From CAZUVQ01 sp964623915 (lineage in GTDB: Bacteria; Bacillota; Clostridia; UMGS1883; UMGS1540), in assembly GCA_964623915.1 (NCBI GenBank), contig CAZUVQ010000022.1:1-21172 (forward strand): a stretch of DNA of 21,172 nucleotides, read 5' to 3'. The translations under genes were made by a program, and so were the position numbers. The notes below the pieces were generated by a model. It saw only the letters and a list, made by a program, of their open reading frames with translations. It ran no database searches and was not told where the DNA came from. Positions 1 through 7,282 of the stretch are shown here, piece after piece. Positions within the stretch are counted from its first letter, which is position 1; every line of letters starts with the position of its first letter.

Positions 1-554
1 CATTTGAAACTGCACAAAAAAGAAGAAAGAACCTGGTCAGTATTGATAAGGCAAATATACTTGAAACGTCACGCCTTTGGAGAGAAACTATGCACATTTT
101 GGCGAAGGAATACCCTGAAATCACGTATTCCGATATGCTTGTTGATAATGCCGCAATGCAGATAGTGAGAAATCCTTCTCAATTTGATGTTATTGTAACC
201 TCAAATATGTTTGGAGATATTTTATCAGATGAAGCATCACAGGTTACAGGCTCAATAGGGCTGTTGCCGTCGGCATCAATAGGTGATAGCAAATGTGGCT
301 TATATGAGCCGATTCACGGCTCGGCGCCCGATATTGCAGGGCAGGATATGGCAAACCCCATAGCAACAATTTTATCGGCTGCAATGATGCTTCGCTATTC
401 TTTTGACCTTGAGACGGAGGCGGCGGAAATTGAGTGTGCAGTAAACACCATTTTAAATGAAGGCTACAGGACTGCAGACATTTTGGGAAATACAGATATT
501 TTACCACTGTCTTGCAGTGAAATGACATCAAAGATTATCAATGTGATTAAATAA
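1..554 (+). CDS. leuB: 3-isopropylmalate dehydrogenase, C-terminal part (gene starts before the window)
   Basis: The open frame runs in from the left edge (first full codon at base 3) and ends at TAA 552-554, giving about 183 residues. It corresponds to the C-terminal half of LeuB, whose usual length is about 355. The visible stretch begins FETAQKRRKN, continues with SIDKANILETSRLWRE, and has the metal-binding core MFGDILSDEAS and the conserved YEPIHGSAPDIAG followed by NPIATILSAAMML. The enzyme oxidatively decarboxylates 3-isopropylmalate with NAD in leucine synthesis, in the cytoplasm. Related decarboxylating dehydrogenases (isocitrate, tartrate) share the fold, but this C-terminal motif set fits LeuB best. 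An internal ATG at 90 is not the start, because homologous sequence continues upstream of it. A hairpin at 567-591 follows closely. Confidence 0.93.
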   Translation, partial: FETAQKRRKNLVSIDKANILETSRLWRETMHILAKEYPEITYSDMLVDNAAMQIVRNPSQFDVIVTSNMFGDILSDEASQVTGSIGLLPSASIGDSKCGLYEPIHGSAPDIAGQDMANPIATILSAAMMLRYSFDLETEAAEIECAVNTILNEGYRTADILGNTDILPLSCSEMTSKIINVIK

Positions 555-566
555 ACTAACATACAG

Positions 567-591
567 ACGGACAGCCACTATGGCTGTCCGT
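567..591. terminator. Hairpin between convergent leuB and coaX
   Basis: A perfect 10-bp stem (ACGGACAGCC / GGCTGTCCGT) with a 5-base loop lies 12 bases after the leuB stop and 32 bases before the coaX stop on the other strand. The plus-strand tail is T-rich but interrupted, so termination could be leaky. It is placed to serve both converging genes. Confidence 0.65.
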
Positions 592-623
592 TTACTTATG
601 TATTTAAGGTTTTAAAGCATAGC

Positions 624-1394
624 TTATTTATAAATATTCTCATAGATAAGCCGTAAGCTTTCAAGCGTCAAATTTCTCTTTATGTCATAAAAAATATCTG
701 TTTCCTTTGATATTAGATTTGCAAGACCGCCTGTTGCAATTACCTTTGCGTTCATATCACCGAGCTCACACCGTATTTTTTCAGCTATTTTTTCAACCTG
801 CCCAACATAGCCGTAAATAATACCTGACTGCATGCTGTGAATGGTGTTTTTGCCGATAACAGATGGAGGGCATACAATTTCAACACGGGGCAGCTTTGCC
901 GTTTTAGTAAAAAGAGCCTCAAGGGAAATCTTAATACCGGGGCAGATAGCACCTCCCAGATAATCACCGTTTTTATCTATTGTACAAAATGTTGTAGCCG
1001 TGCCAAAATCAACAATAATCAACGGGCCTCCATACATTCTGTATGCACCGTAAGCGTTTACAATTCTGTCAGCACCAAGCTCACGAGGGCTGTCAATTTT
1101 CACTTTTATTCCAAGTGGAGAGTCATGATTAATCATAATGGGTTCTTTGCCGATATAATTTTTTACGGCGCGCTCCAGTGAATACATAATCTGCGGTACA
1201 ACCGATGAAATAATTACATTATTTATATCGTCAGTTTTAATTCCCCTGTGTGAAAGGAGATTAATAAACATGATTCCGTATTCGTCGCTTGGACGCTCGT
1301 GCATTGTAGCAAGACGGAAATGTGCGCAAAGCTTTTCACCGTCGTAAACACCCAAAACCGTATTTGTATTACCCACATCAATAGCAAGGAGCAT
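624..1394 (-). CDS. coaX: Type III pantothenate kinase
   Basis: CoaX phosphorylates pantothenate using ATP, the first step of coenzyme A synthesis, in the cytoplasm. The 256-residue product has the expected family length and opens with the phosphate-binding motif AIDVGNTNT (residues 4-12). GADR lies at 107-110, with the presumed catalytic Asp at 109, and DFGTATT at 129-135 is the second nucleotide-binding motif, followed by GGAICPGI. The frame could start at 1457, but the upstream 21 residues are not family-like, and an AGAAAGG ribosome site sits properly upstream of the ATG at 1394, so that start is chosen. Type III kinases are not feedback-inhibited by CoA, as is known for the family. It is the last gene of the minus-strand block, 69 bases after glyQS. 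Confidence 0.93.
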   Translation of the reverse strand: MLLAIDVGNTNTVLGVYDGEKLCAHFRLATMHERPSDEYGIMFINLLSHRGIKTDDINNVIISSVVPQIMYSLERAVKNYIGKEPIMINHDSPLGIKVKIDSPRELGADRIVNAYGAYRMYGGPLIIVDFGTATTFCTIDKNGDYLGGAICPGIKISLEALFTKTAKLPRVEIVCPPSVIGKNTIHSMQSGIIYGYVGQVEKIAEKIRCELGDMNAKVIATGGLANLISKETDIFYDIKRNLTLESLRLIYENIYK

Positions 1395-1463
1395 AATACT
1401 TTTGCCTTTCTGCCCACAAAAATATTTATATATGTTTACCTGTGAGCTGATAAACAAAGAAAA

Positions 1464-2855
1464 TTAAAACTCAAAATATTTTTCCATGTATGCAGTAAGG
1501 TCTTGTATTTTTATGCGTTCCTGCTTCATACTGTCGCGGTGACGAATAGTGACAGAAGCATCTTCCACGCTGTCAAAATCGTATGTAACACACAAAGGTG
1601 TTCCGATTTCATCCTGGCGGCGATATCTTTTTCCTATGCTTCCAGCCTCGTCATATTCGCACATATATTTTTTAGAAAGCATTTCATAAACTTTAACTGC
1701 TCCCTCTGAAAGCTTTTTAGAAAGAGGCAAAATAGCAGCCTTTACAGGAGCTAATGCAGGGTGTAGGCGAAGGACAACACGTGTGTCACCGTCTCCTAAG
1801 TCTTCCTCATCATAAGCTTCGCATAGAAATGCTAAAGCAACTCTGTCAGCACCCAAGGAAGGCTCAATGCAATAGGGGGTATATTTTTCATTTGTAACAG
1901 GGTCAAGGTAATCAAGAGATTCACCTGAAAATTGCGAGTGCTGCTTTAAGTCATAATCCGTTCTGTCCGCAATTCCCCAAAGCTCTCCCCAACCAAAGGG
2001 AAACAGAAACTCAATGTCTGTTGTTGCATTGCTGTAATGAGAAAGCTCTTCGGGGCTATGGTCACGAAGCTTGATGTTTTCTTCCTTCATGCCAAGAGAG
2101 AGAAGAAAGTTTTTGCAGTAATCCTTCCAGTAGATAAACCACTGTAGGTCCTCCCCAGGTTTACAGAAAAACTCAAGCTCCATCTGCTCAAATTCACGCG
2201 TTCTGAAGGTAAAGTTACCCGGTGTAATTTCATTTCTGAAAGATTTGCCTATCTGTGCAATTCCGAACGGCACTTTTTTTCTTGTAGTTCTCTGTACATT
2301 TTTGAAGTTTACAAAAATGCCCTGTGCAGTTTCCGGACGGAGAAAAATCTCTGACGAGTTATCCTCGGTTACGCCCTGAAAGGTTTTAAACATAAGATTG
2401 AACTTTCTGATGTCTGTAAAATTCTGTTTGCCGCATTTTGGGCAAACAACCTTATTTTCATTTATAAATTCAACCATTTTTTCATTTGACCAACCGTCAA
2501 CGGTTTCGGATTTATCTTCTTTAGAAAGAAAATCCTCAATAAGCTTGTCTGCACGATAACGGGCTTTACATTCCTTGCAATCAAGCAAAGGGTCACTGAA
2601 GCCGCCCACATGACCTGATGCAATCCATGTTTTTGGATTCATTAATATTGCAGCATCAAGCCCCACATTATAGGGGGACTCCTGAACAAACTTTTTCCAC
2701 CATGCACGTTTGACGTTATTTTTAAATTCAACACCCAAAGGGCCGTAATCCCATGTGTTTGCAAGGCCGCCGTAAATTTCGGAGCCTGAGTAAACGTATC
2801 CCCTGCCTTTGCATAAACCTACTATTTTGTCCATAGTTTTTTCGCTATTGTTCAT
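1464..2855 (-). CDS. glyQS: Glycyl-tRNA synthetase, single-chain dimeric type
   Basis: This class II synthetase charges tRNA-Gly with glycine. The 463-residue protein is the homodimeric form, not the separate alpha and beta subunits used by many bacteria. The N-terminal catalytic domain has WDYGPLGVEF near 35-44 and the motif-2 FRNEITPGNFTFRTREFEQME stretch (206-226). Motif 3, EPSLGADRVALAFL, lies later in the chain. Two Cys pairs, CKEC (93-96) and CPKC (138-141), look like a zinc knuckle insertion. The C-terminal 90 or so residues form the anticodon-binding domain. The start at 2855 is chosen because GGAGG lies 8 bases upstream; a longer frame to 2885 adds ten unlikely residues. The gene follows the M16 peptidase gene by 37 bases and shows no T-box leader. 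Confidence 0.95.
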   Translation of the reverse strand: MNNSEKTMDKIVGLCKGRGYVYSGSEIYGGLANTWDYGPLGVEFKNNVKRAWWKKFVQESPYNVGLDAAILMNPKTWIASGHVGGFSDPLLDCKECKARYRADKLIEDFLSKEDKSETVDGWSNEKMVEFINENKVVCPKCGKQNFTDIRKFNLMFKTFQGVTEDNSSEIFLRPETAQGIFVNFKNVQRTTRKKVPFGIAQIGKSFRNEITPGNFTFRTREFEQMELEFFCKPGEDLQWFIYWKDYCKNFLLSLGMKEENIKLRDHSPEELSHYSNATTDIEFLFPFGWGELWGIADRTDYDLKQHSQFSGESLDYLDPVTNEKYTPYCIEPSLGADRVALAFLCEAYDEEDLGDGDTRVVLRLHPALAPVKAAILPLSKKLSEGAVKVYEMLSKKYMCEYDEAGSIGKRYRRQDEIGTPLCVTYDFDSVEDASVTIRHRDSMKQERIKIQDLTAYMEKYFEF

Positions 2856-2892
2856 TTTATTTTCCTCCAATAAAGACAAGAGCACAAAAAAA

Positions 2893-4113
2893 TTATTTGC
2901 ACGTTACAGTTGCCGTTGCGCACTTGCCGCTGAATATTCTTTTAATTGCATCATTTATTAATGCCATATCTACCTTATCTATTCTTTCAATAATTTCATC
3001 GGGAGTTTTATGCTTTTCGTTTAAAACCTCGTTTTTGCCTAAAACATTCATTCTGCCTCCGACGCTTTCAAGGCTTAAAATATAGCTGCCACGCAGTTGT
3101 TCTCTGCCCTTCGCAAGCTCATAATCCGTAACACCGTCTTTTAATAAAGATTGAATTTCCGAATCTATTATTGATTTTACCATATCGAGGTTTTCGTGTT
3201 TCATTGCAGAATAAATATATAGCATTCCCGCATGGCTGTAAGCTTCGGGAGATGTATACACAGAGTATGCAAGGCCGCGTTCCTCACGAATTTTTGTAAA
3301 CAGCCGAGAACTCATGCCGCCCCCTAATATAGTGCTTAAAACTGCCTCAGGGAACAGCTCGGGTGAGCCGCTTTCAGCACCCTTGTAACCTATTGCAATA
3401 TGGCTTTGCTCAATTTCCTTTTCACGTTGTCTACAAAGGCCCGTAAAGCAAACACCTTCATATGATGAATATGATTTACCGCCTGTAGGAATATCTGAAA
3501 AGTATTTTTCAGCCAGAGAAAAAAGCTCATCAACATCAAAACTGCCAACAACCGCCAGCACTGTGTTTTCAGCTGTATAATACTTTTCCCGAAATTTAAG
3601 AAGGTCAGACCTTCCTATGGACTTTACATTTTCAGGAGTCCCAGATACAAGGTAACCTAAGCTATTACCTTCCCATGCAGCTTCTGCAAGTAAATCAAGA
3701 GCAATGTCCTCAGGGGAATCCTCATACATATTTATTTCTTCGAGTATTACATTCCTCTCAAGGTCAATATCTCTTTGTGTCAAGGAAGCATTGATATACA
3801 TATCGGAAAGCACATCAATAGCTTTATATAGATATCTGTCAATTACCTTTGCATAATAACAGGTACATTCTCTTGATGTGAATGCATTGAGGTTACCGCC
3901 GATAAAATCCATTTCTCCAGCAATTTCCTGCGCACTCCGTTTTTCTGTACCCTTGAAAAGCATATGCTCAGTATAGTGGCTTATGCCGTTATCGCTTATT
4001 GTTTCAAGCCTTGAGCCGACACCTGCCCATACGCCTACTGAAACTGATTTTACATAAGGAATCTGCTCACATATTATACGCAAGCCGTTATTTAAGGTTT
4101 TTTTTATAAACAT
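2893..4113 (-). CDS. M16 family zinc peptidase (YmxG/MlpA-like)
   Basis: The 406-residue protein belongs to the pitrilysin-type M16B peptidases related to the mitochondrial processing peptidase beta subunit. The inverted zinc motif is intact: HYTEH at 46-50 (His46, Glu49, His50), with the third ligand Glu126 in VILEEI exactly 76 residues on. GGGMSSRLFTKIREERGLAYSV in the second half is the M16 C-terminal domain signature. No signal peptide or membrane segment is visible, so it is probably cytoplasmic. In Bacillus the homologue lies just after pnp, as here. The ribosome site is weak (AAAG only), unlike its neighbours. A structured 265-bp element separates it from pnp. The substrate is unknown. 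Confidence 0.9.
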   Translation of the reverse strand: MFIKKTLNNGLRIICEQIPYVKSVSVGVWAGVGSRLETISDNGISHYTEHMLFKGTEKRSAQEIAGEMDFIGGNLNAFTSRECTCYYAKVIDRYLYKAIDVLSDMYINASLTQRDIDLERNVILEEINMYEDSPEDIALDLLAEAAWEGNSLGYLVSGTPENVKSIGRSDLLKFREKYYTAENTVLAVVGSFDVDELFSLAEKYFSDIPTGGKSYSSYEGVCFTGLCRQREKEIEQSHIAIGYKGAESGSPELFPEAVLSTILGGGMSSRLFTKIREERGLAYSVYTSPEAYSHAGMLYIYSAMKHENLDMVKSIIDSEIQSLLKDGVTDYELAKGREQLRGSYILSLESVGGRMNVLGKNEVLNEKHKTPDEIIERIDKVDMALINDAIKRIFSGKCATATVTCK

Positions 4114-4124
4114 ATCTTTAATTT

Positions 4125-4389
4125 AAAGGGGCTGTGACAAAATAGTGCAGAATGGACAAACTGAAGGCTTATAGGGCATTCGCCCTGTAAGCCCTTGCCC
4201 GAAGGCGTACATTGGTACGTCGAGAGGTGAAGTTTGTTCATAGCGCAAAGAAAAATTAAAGAGGAAATTTGAATTTTGCAGGTTTCCTACCAAACTTTAA
4301 TGAACTTTTGAGCTTGAGAACACTTAATAATACCGTATTTTCAAACTTTTTGTTTTTTTGCGCGGTCGGTGCATTTTGTACAGACCCTT
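4125..4389. repeat. Structured intergenic element with imperfect terminal inverted repeats (MITE-like)
   Basis: This fills the gene-free gap between pnp and the peptidase gene. The left end AAAGGGGCTGTGACAAAAT (4125-4143) and the right end ATTTTGTACAGACCCTT (4373-4389) are inverted repeats with a few mismatches and indels. Inside lies a strongly paired three-way junction: an 11-bp outer stem (4152-4162 with 4231-4241), a 12-bp hairpin with loop ATTC (4166-4177 with 4182-4193) and a 7-bp hairpin with loop ATTG (4204-4210 with 4215-4221). The remainder (4242-4370) is AT-rich and non-coding. It could be a miniature mobile element, a repeat derived from a terminator, or a non-coding RNA. The pairing is directly visible; the mobile origin is inferred. 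Confidence 0.5.
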
Positions 4390-4401
4390 CAGACTTTCTT
4401 T

Positions 4402-6501
4402 TTAATTTTCTGTTATCTCTGTTTTTGTTTCTTCGGGGACAACACGCATAAGATTAATCCTGCCCATCTTGTCCACTTCAAGGACTTTAACAGTTACGCT
4501 GTCACCGATGTTAACAACATCTTCAACTTTTTCTACACGCTTTCTGTCAAGCTTTGAAATGTGAATAAGACCGTCTTTGCCGGGCAGAAATTCAACAAAC
4601 GCACCAAATGTCATAATGCGGACAACCTTGCCCTCAAATATTTGACCGGGCTCAACATCACTGACAATACCCTTTATAATATTGAGCGCCATCTGACCTG
4701 CTTCTGCATTTGTTGCAGCAATATATACACTGCCGTCGTCCTCAATATCAATTTTTACGCCTGTTTCTGCAATAATCTTCTGAATTGTCTTTCCGCCGGA
4801 GCCTATTACATCTCTAATTTTATCGGGGTCGATTGACATTGTGATAATTTTAGGCGCATATTTTGAAAGCTCTGTACGTGCTTCTCCTATACAAGGGAGC
4901 ATAGCTTCATCTAAAATTTTAATTCTTGCATCCTTTGTCTGGTAAAGAGCACGTTCTATGATTTCCGGTGTCAAGCCGTCAATCTTAATGTCAACCTGAA
5001 TTGCTGTAATACCGTTTTTGGTACCTGCAACCTTAAAGTCCATATCACCAAAGAAATCCTCAAGTCCCTGAATATCTGTCATTGTAATAAATCTGTCACC
5101 CTCAGTGACAAGACCGCATGAAATGCCGGCAACAGGTGCTTTAATGGGAACACCTGCATCCATAAGTGCAAGTGTACTTGCGCAGACGCTGCCCTGTGAT
5201 GTGGAACCATTGGAGCTCAAAACCTCTGATACAAGGCGGATTGCATAAGGAAACTCGGTTTCAGGAGGAATAACAGGCTCAAGTGCCTTTTCTGCTAACG
5301 CACCATGACCGATTTCACGACGGCCGGGGCCTCTTGACGGCCTTGTTTCACCAACGCTGTAAGAGGGGAAATTATAATGATGCATATACCTTTTGGTTTC
5401 ATCAAGATCAATTCCGTCAAGCATCTGAACATCGCCCATTGCACCTAATGTTACAGTGGTCAAAACCTGAGTTTGTCCTCTCTGGAAAAGGCCTGAACCG
5501 TGAACTCTGGGAAGAAGACCAACCTCTGAATACAGGGGACGTATGTCAAGAAGCCCCCTACCGTCAACACGTTTGCCCTCATCTAAAATCCAACGGCGAA
5601 CAATATATTTCTGAAGCTTATACATAGCTTCGTCAATCTTGGAAGTTTCGATTTCCCTCTCAGCAAAATAAGCGTAAGCTTCTTCATAAATCGGTCTTAA
5701 TCGCTGGTCACGTATTCTCTTATCATCTGTGTCAAGCGCGACTTTTACTTTGTCTGTAAATTGTGACTTAATTTCGTCAAGAAGGCTTTCTTCAACAATT
5801 ATTCTGTCGTATCCAACTTTTTCCTTGCCAACCTCAGCTACTATTGTTTCAATAAATTCACAAACCAATACAATATGCTCATGAGCTTTCAGTATAGCAC
5901 TATACATAATGTCCTCAGGAACTTCGGATGCACCTGCTTCTATCATATTAATCTTGCTTTTTGTACCTGAAACTGTCAGTTGCAGTGTGCTTTTTTCCCT
6001 TTGCTCTTGAGTGGGATTTATTACGATTTCACCGTCAACAAGACCTACCTGAACACCTGCAATAGGCCCATTAAAAGGAATATTAGAAATTGATATTGCT
6101 GCTGAAGCACCTATCATAGCTGCTATCTCAGGAGCATTGTCCTGATCTACTGACAAAACTGTTGTGATAACCGTAACATCATTTCTTAAATCAGATGGGA
6201 AAAGGGGACGGATAGGTCTGTCTATAACACGTGATGTCAGAACTGCTTTTTCGGATGGTTTTCCTTCTCTTCTGATAAAGCCGCCTGGAATTTTGCCTAC
6301 TGCATAAAGCTTTTCCTCATAGTCAACCGATAGCGGGAAAAAGTCAATCCCCTCTCTGGGTTTTTCACTCATAGTTGCAGTAGCAAGAACAACTGTTTCA
6401 CCATATCTGACAAGAACACAGCCACTTGCAAGCTGTGCCAGCTTGCCTGTCTCAATAACGAGCTTACGACCGGCAAGCTCAGATTCAAAAATTCTTTCCA
6501 T
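4402..6501 (-). CDS. pnp: Polyribonucleotide nucleotidyltransferase (PNPase)
   Basis: PNPase degrades RNA 3' to 5' by phosphorolysis and can add tails in reverse. The 699-residue chain is of normal length. It has two RNase PH-like domains joined by a helical linker; the second contains SYSVGETRPSRGPGRREIGHGALAEKAL and the catalytic-region DIQGLEDFFGDMDFKVAGT. A KH domain with GSGG at about 567-570 follows, then an S1 domain at roughly 618-690 (GKVVRIMTFGAFVEF). The C-terminus is short. The start is the ATG at 6501, because GGAGG lies 8 bases upstream and the protein begins MERIFESELAGR; an upstream frame to 6552 runs into the leader hairpin. The gene follows rpsO in the conserved order, and its leader carries a long hairpin that may mediate autoregulation. 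Confidence 0.97.
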   Translation of the reverse strand: MERIFESELAGRKLVIETGKLAQLASGCVLVRYGETVVLATATMSEKPREGIDFFPLSVDYEEKLYAVGKIPGGFIRREGKPSEKAVLTSRVIDRPIRPLFPSDLRNDVTVITTVLSVDQDNAPEIAAMIGASAAISISNIPFNGPIAGVQVGLVDGEIVINPTQEQREKSTLQLTVSGTKSKINMIEAGASEVPEDIMYSAILKAHEHIVLVCEFIETIVAEVGKEKVGYDRIIVEESLLDEIKSQFTDKVKVALDTDDKRIRDQRLRPIYEEAYAYFAEREIETSKIDEAMYKLQKYIVRRWILDEGKRVDGRGLLDIRPLYSEVGLLPRVHGSGLFQRGQTQVLTTVTLGAMGDVQMLDGIDLDETKRYMHHYNFPSYSVGETRPSRGPGRREIGHGALAEKALEPVIPPETEFPYAIRLVSEVLSSNGSTSQGSVCASTLALMDAGVPIKAPVAGISCGLVTEGDRFITMTDIQGLEDFFGDMDFKVAGTKNGITAIQVDIKIDGLTPEIIERALYQTKDARIKILDEAMLPCIGEARTELSKYAPKIITMSIDPDKIRDVIGSGGKTIQKIIAETGVKIDIEDDGSVYIAATNAEAGQMALNIIKGIVSDVEPGQIFEGKVVRIMTFGAFVEFLPGKDGLIHISKLDRKRVEKVEDVVNIGDSVTVKVLEVDKMGRINLMRVVPEETKTEITEN

Positions 6502-6543
6502 AAAAATAACCTCCAATAAATTATTTTTTACGGCTGCCGGCTC

Positions 6544-6596
6544 TTTTAGCACTTACAGATGATATTTAGCGTAAATATCATCTGTAAACGCTAAAA
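6544..6596 (-). promoter_or_regulatory. Long hairpin in the pnp leader
   Basis: On the message strand the leader folds into a perfect 16-bp stem with a 3-base loop (6553-6568 with 6572-6587). A 2x2 mismatch and a further 7-bp stem (6544-6550 with 6590-6596) extend it. No U-run follows on either strand, so it is not a normal intrinsic terminator. In Escherichia coli, RNase III cuts a leader duplex upstream of pnp and PNPase then represses its own message. The position and shape here suggest an analogous element, but that is inference. Confidence 0.6.
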
Positions 6597-6612
6597 CACC
6601 GATAACCGTGAA

Positions 6613-6636
6613 GGCGGAGTGAATATTCACTCCGCC
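6613..6636 (-). terminator. 24-bp perfect palindrome after rpsO
   Basis: GGCGGAGTGAAT is followed directly by its exact reverse complement, 8 bases past the rpsO stop codon. In RNA it would form a GC-based stem of up to 10 bp with a small loop. There is no U-tract after it in the rpsO direction, so it is better read as a 3'-end protecting or processing hairpin, or a partial terminator that lets transcription continue into pnp. Confidence 0.55.
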
Positions 6637-6644
6637 CAGATTCA

Positions 6645-6908
6645 CTACTTTCTCAAGTTAAGCTTTTCTAATAATGTACGATATCTTTCGATATCAACCT
6701 TCATAAGATAGTTCAATAGCCCACGCCTTTGACCAACCATCATCAAAAGCCCACGCCTTGAATGATGATCCTTCTTATGAATTTTCAGATGCTCATTAAG
6801 ATGATTGATTCTGTGAGTTAAAAGAGCAACCTGAACCTCAGGAGAACCGGTATCACCCTCATGAACGGCAAAATTATTAATTATTTCCGTTTTTACATCC
6901 TTTGTCAA
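6645..6908 (-). CDS. rpsO: Small ribosomal subunit protein uS15
   Basis: S15 binds 16S rRNA in the central domain early in 30S assembly. The 87-residue protein has the full family signature: GDTGSPEVQVALLTHRI (18-34), HLKIHKKDHHSRRGLL (41-56) and VGQRRGLLNYL. The start is a TTG at 6908-6906, chosen because GGAGG stands 8 bases upstream and the protein then begins MTKDVKTEI, matching the family. The open frame continues upstream to 7034, but that part lies in the promoter and leader. The gene is the first of the rpsO-pnp-peptidase block. The use of TTG for a ribosomal protein may help set the level of translation together with the leader structure. Confidence 0.95.
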   Translation of the reverse strand: MTKDVKTEIINNFAVHEGDTGSPEVQVALLTHRINHLNEHLKIHKKDHHSRRGLLMMVGQRRGLLNYLMKVDIERYRTLLEKLNLRK

Positions 6909-7000
6909 AATATTCACCTCCAAAAAAAATGATAAAACTCCTGGCGGCAACGTAGATGGTCGGTGACGTCCAAAAACCTTGCTACCGGATAGTTTGTCGC
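6909..7000 (-). promoter_or_regulatory. Putative S15 autoregulatory leader RNA
   Basis: The roughly 90-base rpsO leader is GC-richer than its surroundings and can fold. CGGTAGC pairs, with wobbles, to GTTGCCG, enclosing a second stem formed by GGTT/GACC and TGG/CCA segments. The ribosome site follows after a run of T. S15 represses its own translation through leader structures that mimic its rRNA site in several bacterial groups, and these leaders differ between lineages. I cannot assign it to a known S15-leader family without a covariance search. Confidence 0.5.
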
Positions 7001-7005
7001 ATATA

Positions 7006-7034
7006 AATATAACATAAAACCTTTTTTTTGTCAA
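7006..7034 (-). promoter_or_regulatory. rpsO-pnp promoter (sigma-A type)
   Basis: On the minus strand a perfect -35 TTGACA (7034-7029) is followed by a 17-base spacer and -10 TATATT (7011-7006). Transcription would begin near base 7000, about 92 bases before the rpsO start. Confidence 0.85.
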
Positions 7035-7139
7035 ATATTATTTGCAGTTTGTATATATATTATTTCTTATTAGTATATTTGATTTATCGCACCACTATAT
7101 ATAGCATTTCTAATGATTATATTTTTATTCTCATTTTAA

Positions 7140-7168
7140 TTGACAAAGTACTTTAATTAGAATATAAT
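7140..7168 (+). promoter_or_regulatory. Consensus promoter of the ABC exporter operon
   Basis: TTGACA (7140-7145), a 17-base spacer and TATAAT (7163-7168) match the sigma-A consensus perfectly. Transcription would start near 7175. It is divergent from the rpsO promoter, with about 105 bases of AT-rich DNA (7035-7139) between the two -35 boxes in which I see no other signal. No dedicated regulator gene is adjacent, so expression may be high or controlled by a repressor encoded elsewhere. Confidence 0.85.
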
Positions 7169-7282
7169 TTACTGCATACGTGTGGCAATACATGTTAAAA
7201 TATGAAAAAAATTGTCAGGAATGCTGGCTTTTATCATTTTATGTTCACATGTCTGTGGCGTTTTGAGAAAGGACTGATTACA

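Noticed and set aside
5283..5627. 114-residue plus-strand frame inside pnp
   Set aside because: It lies antisense to a highly conserved part of PNPase and has no ribosome site or recognisable domain.
6909..7034. N-terminal extension of rpsO by 42 residues
   Set aside because: It contains the -35 and -10 boxes and the leader, and lacks S15 homology. The TTG at 6908 has the ribosome site.
7202..7282. ATG start for the first ABC subunit 27 codons earlier
   Set aside because: There is no ribosome site and the extra residues are not family-like. It remains possible but less likely than the TTG at 7283.
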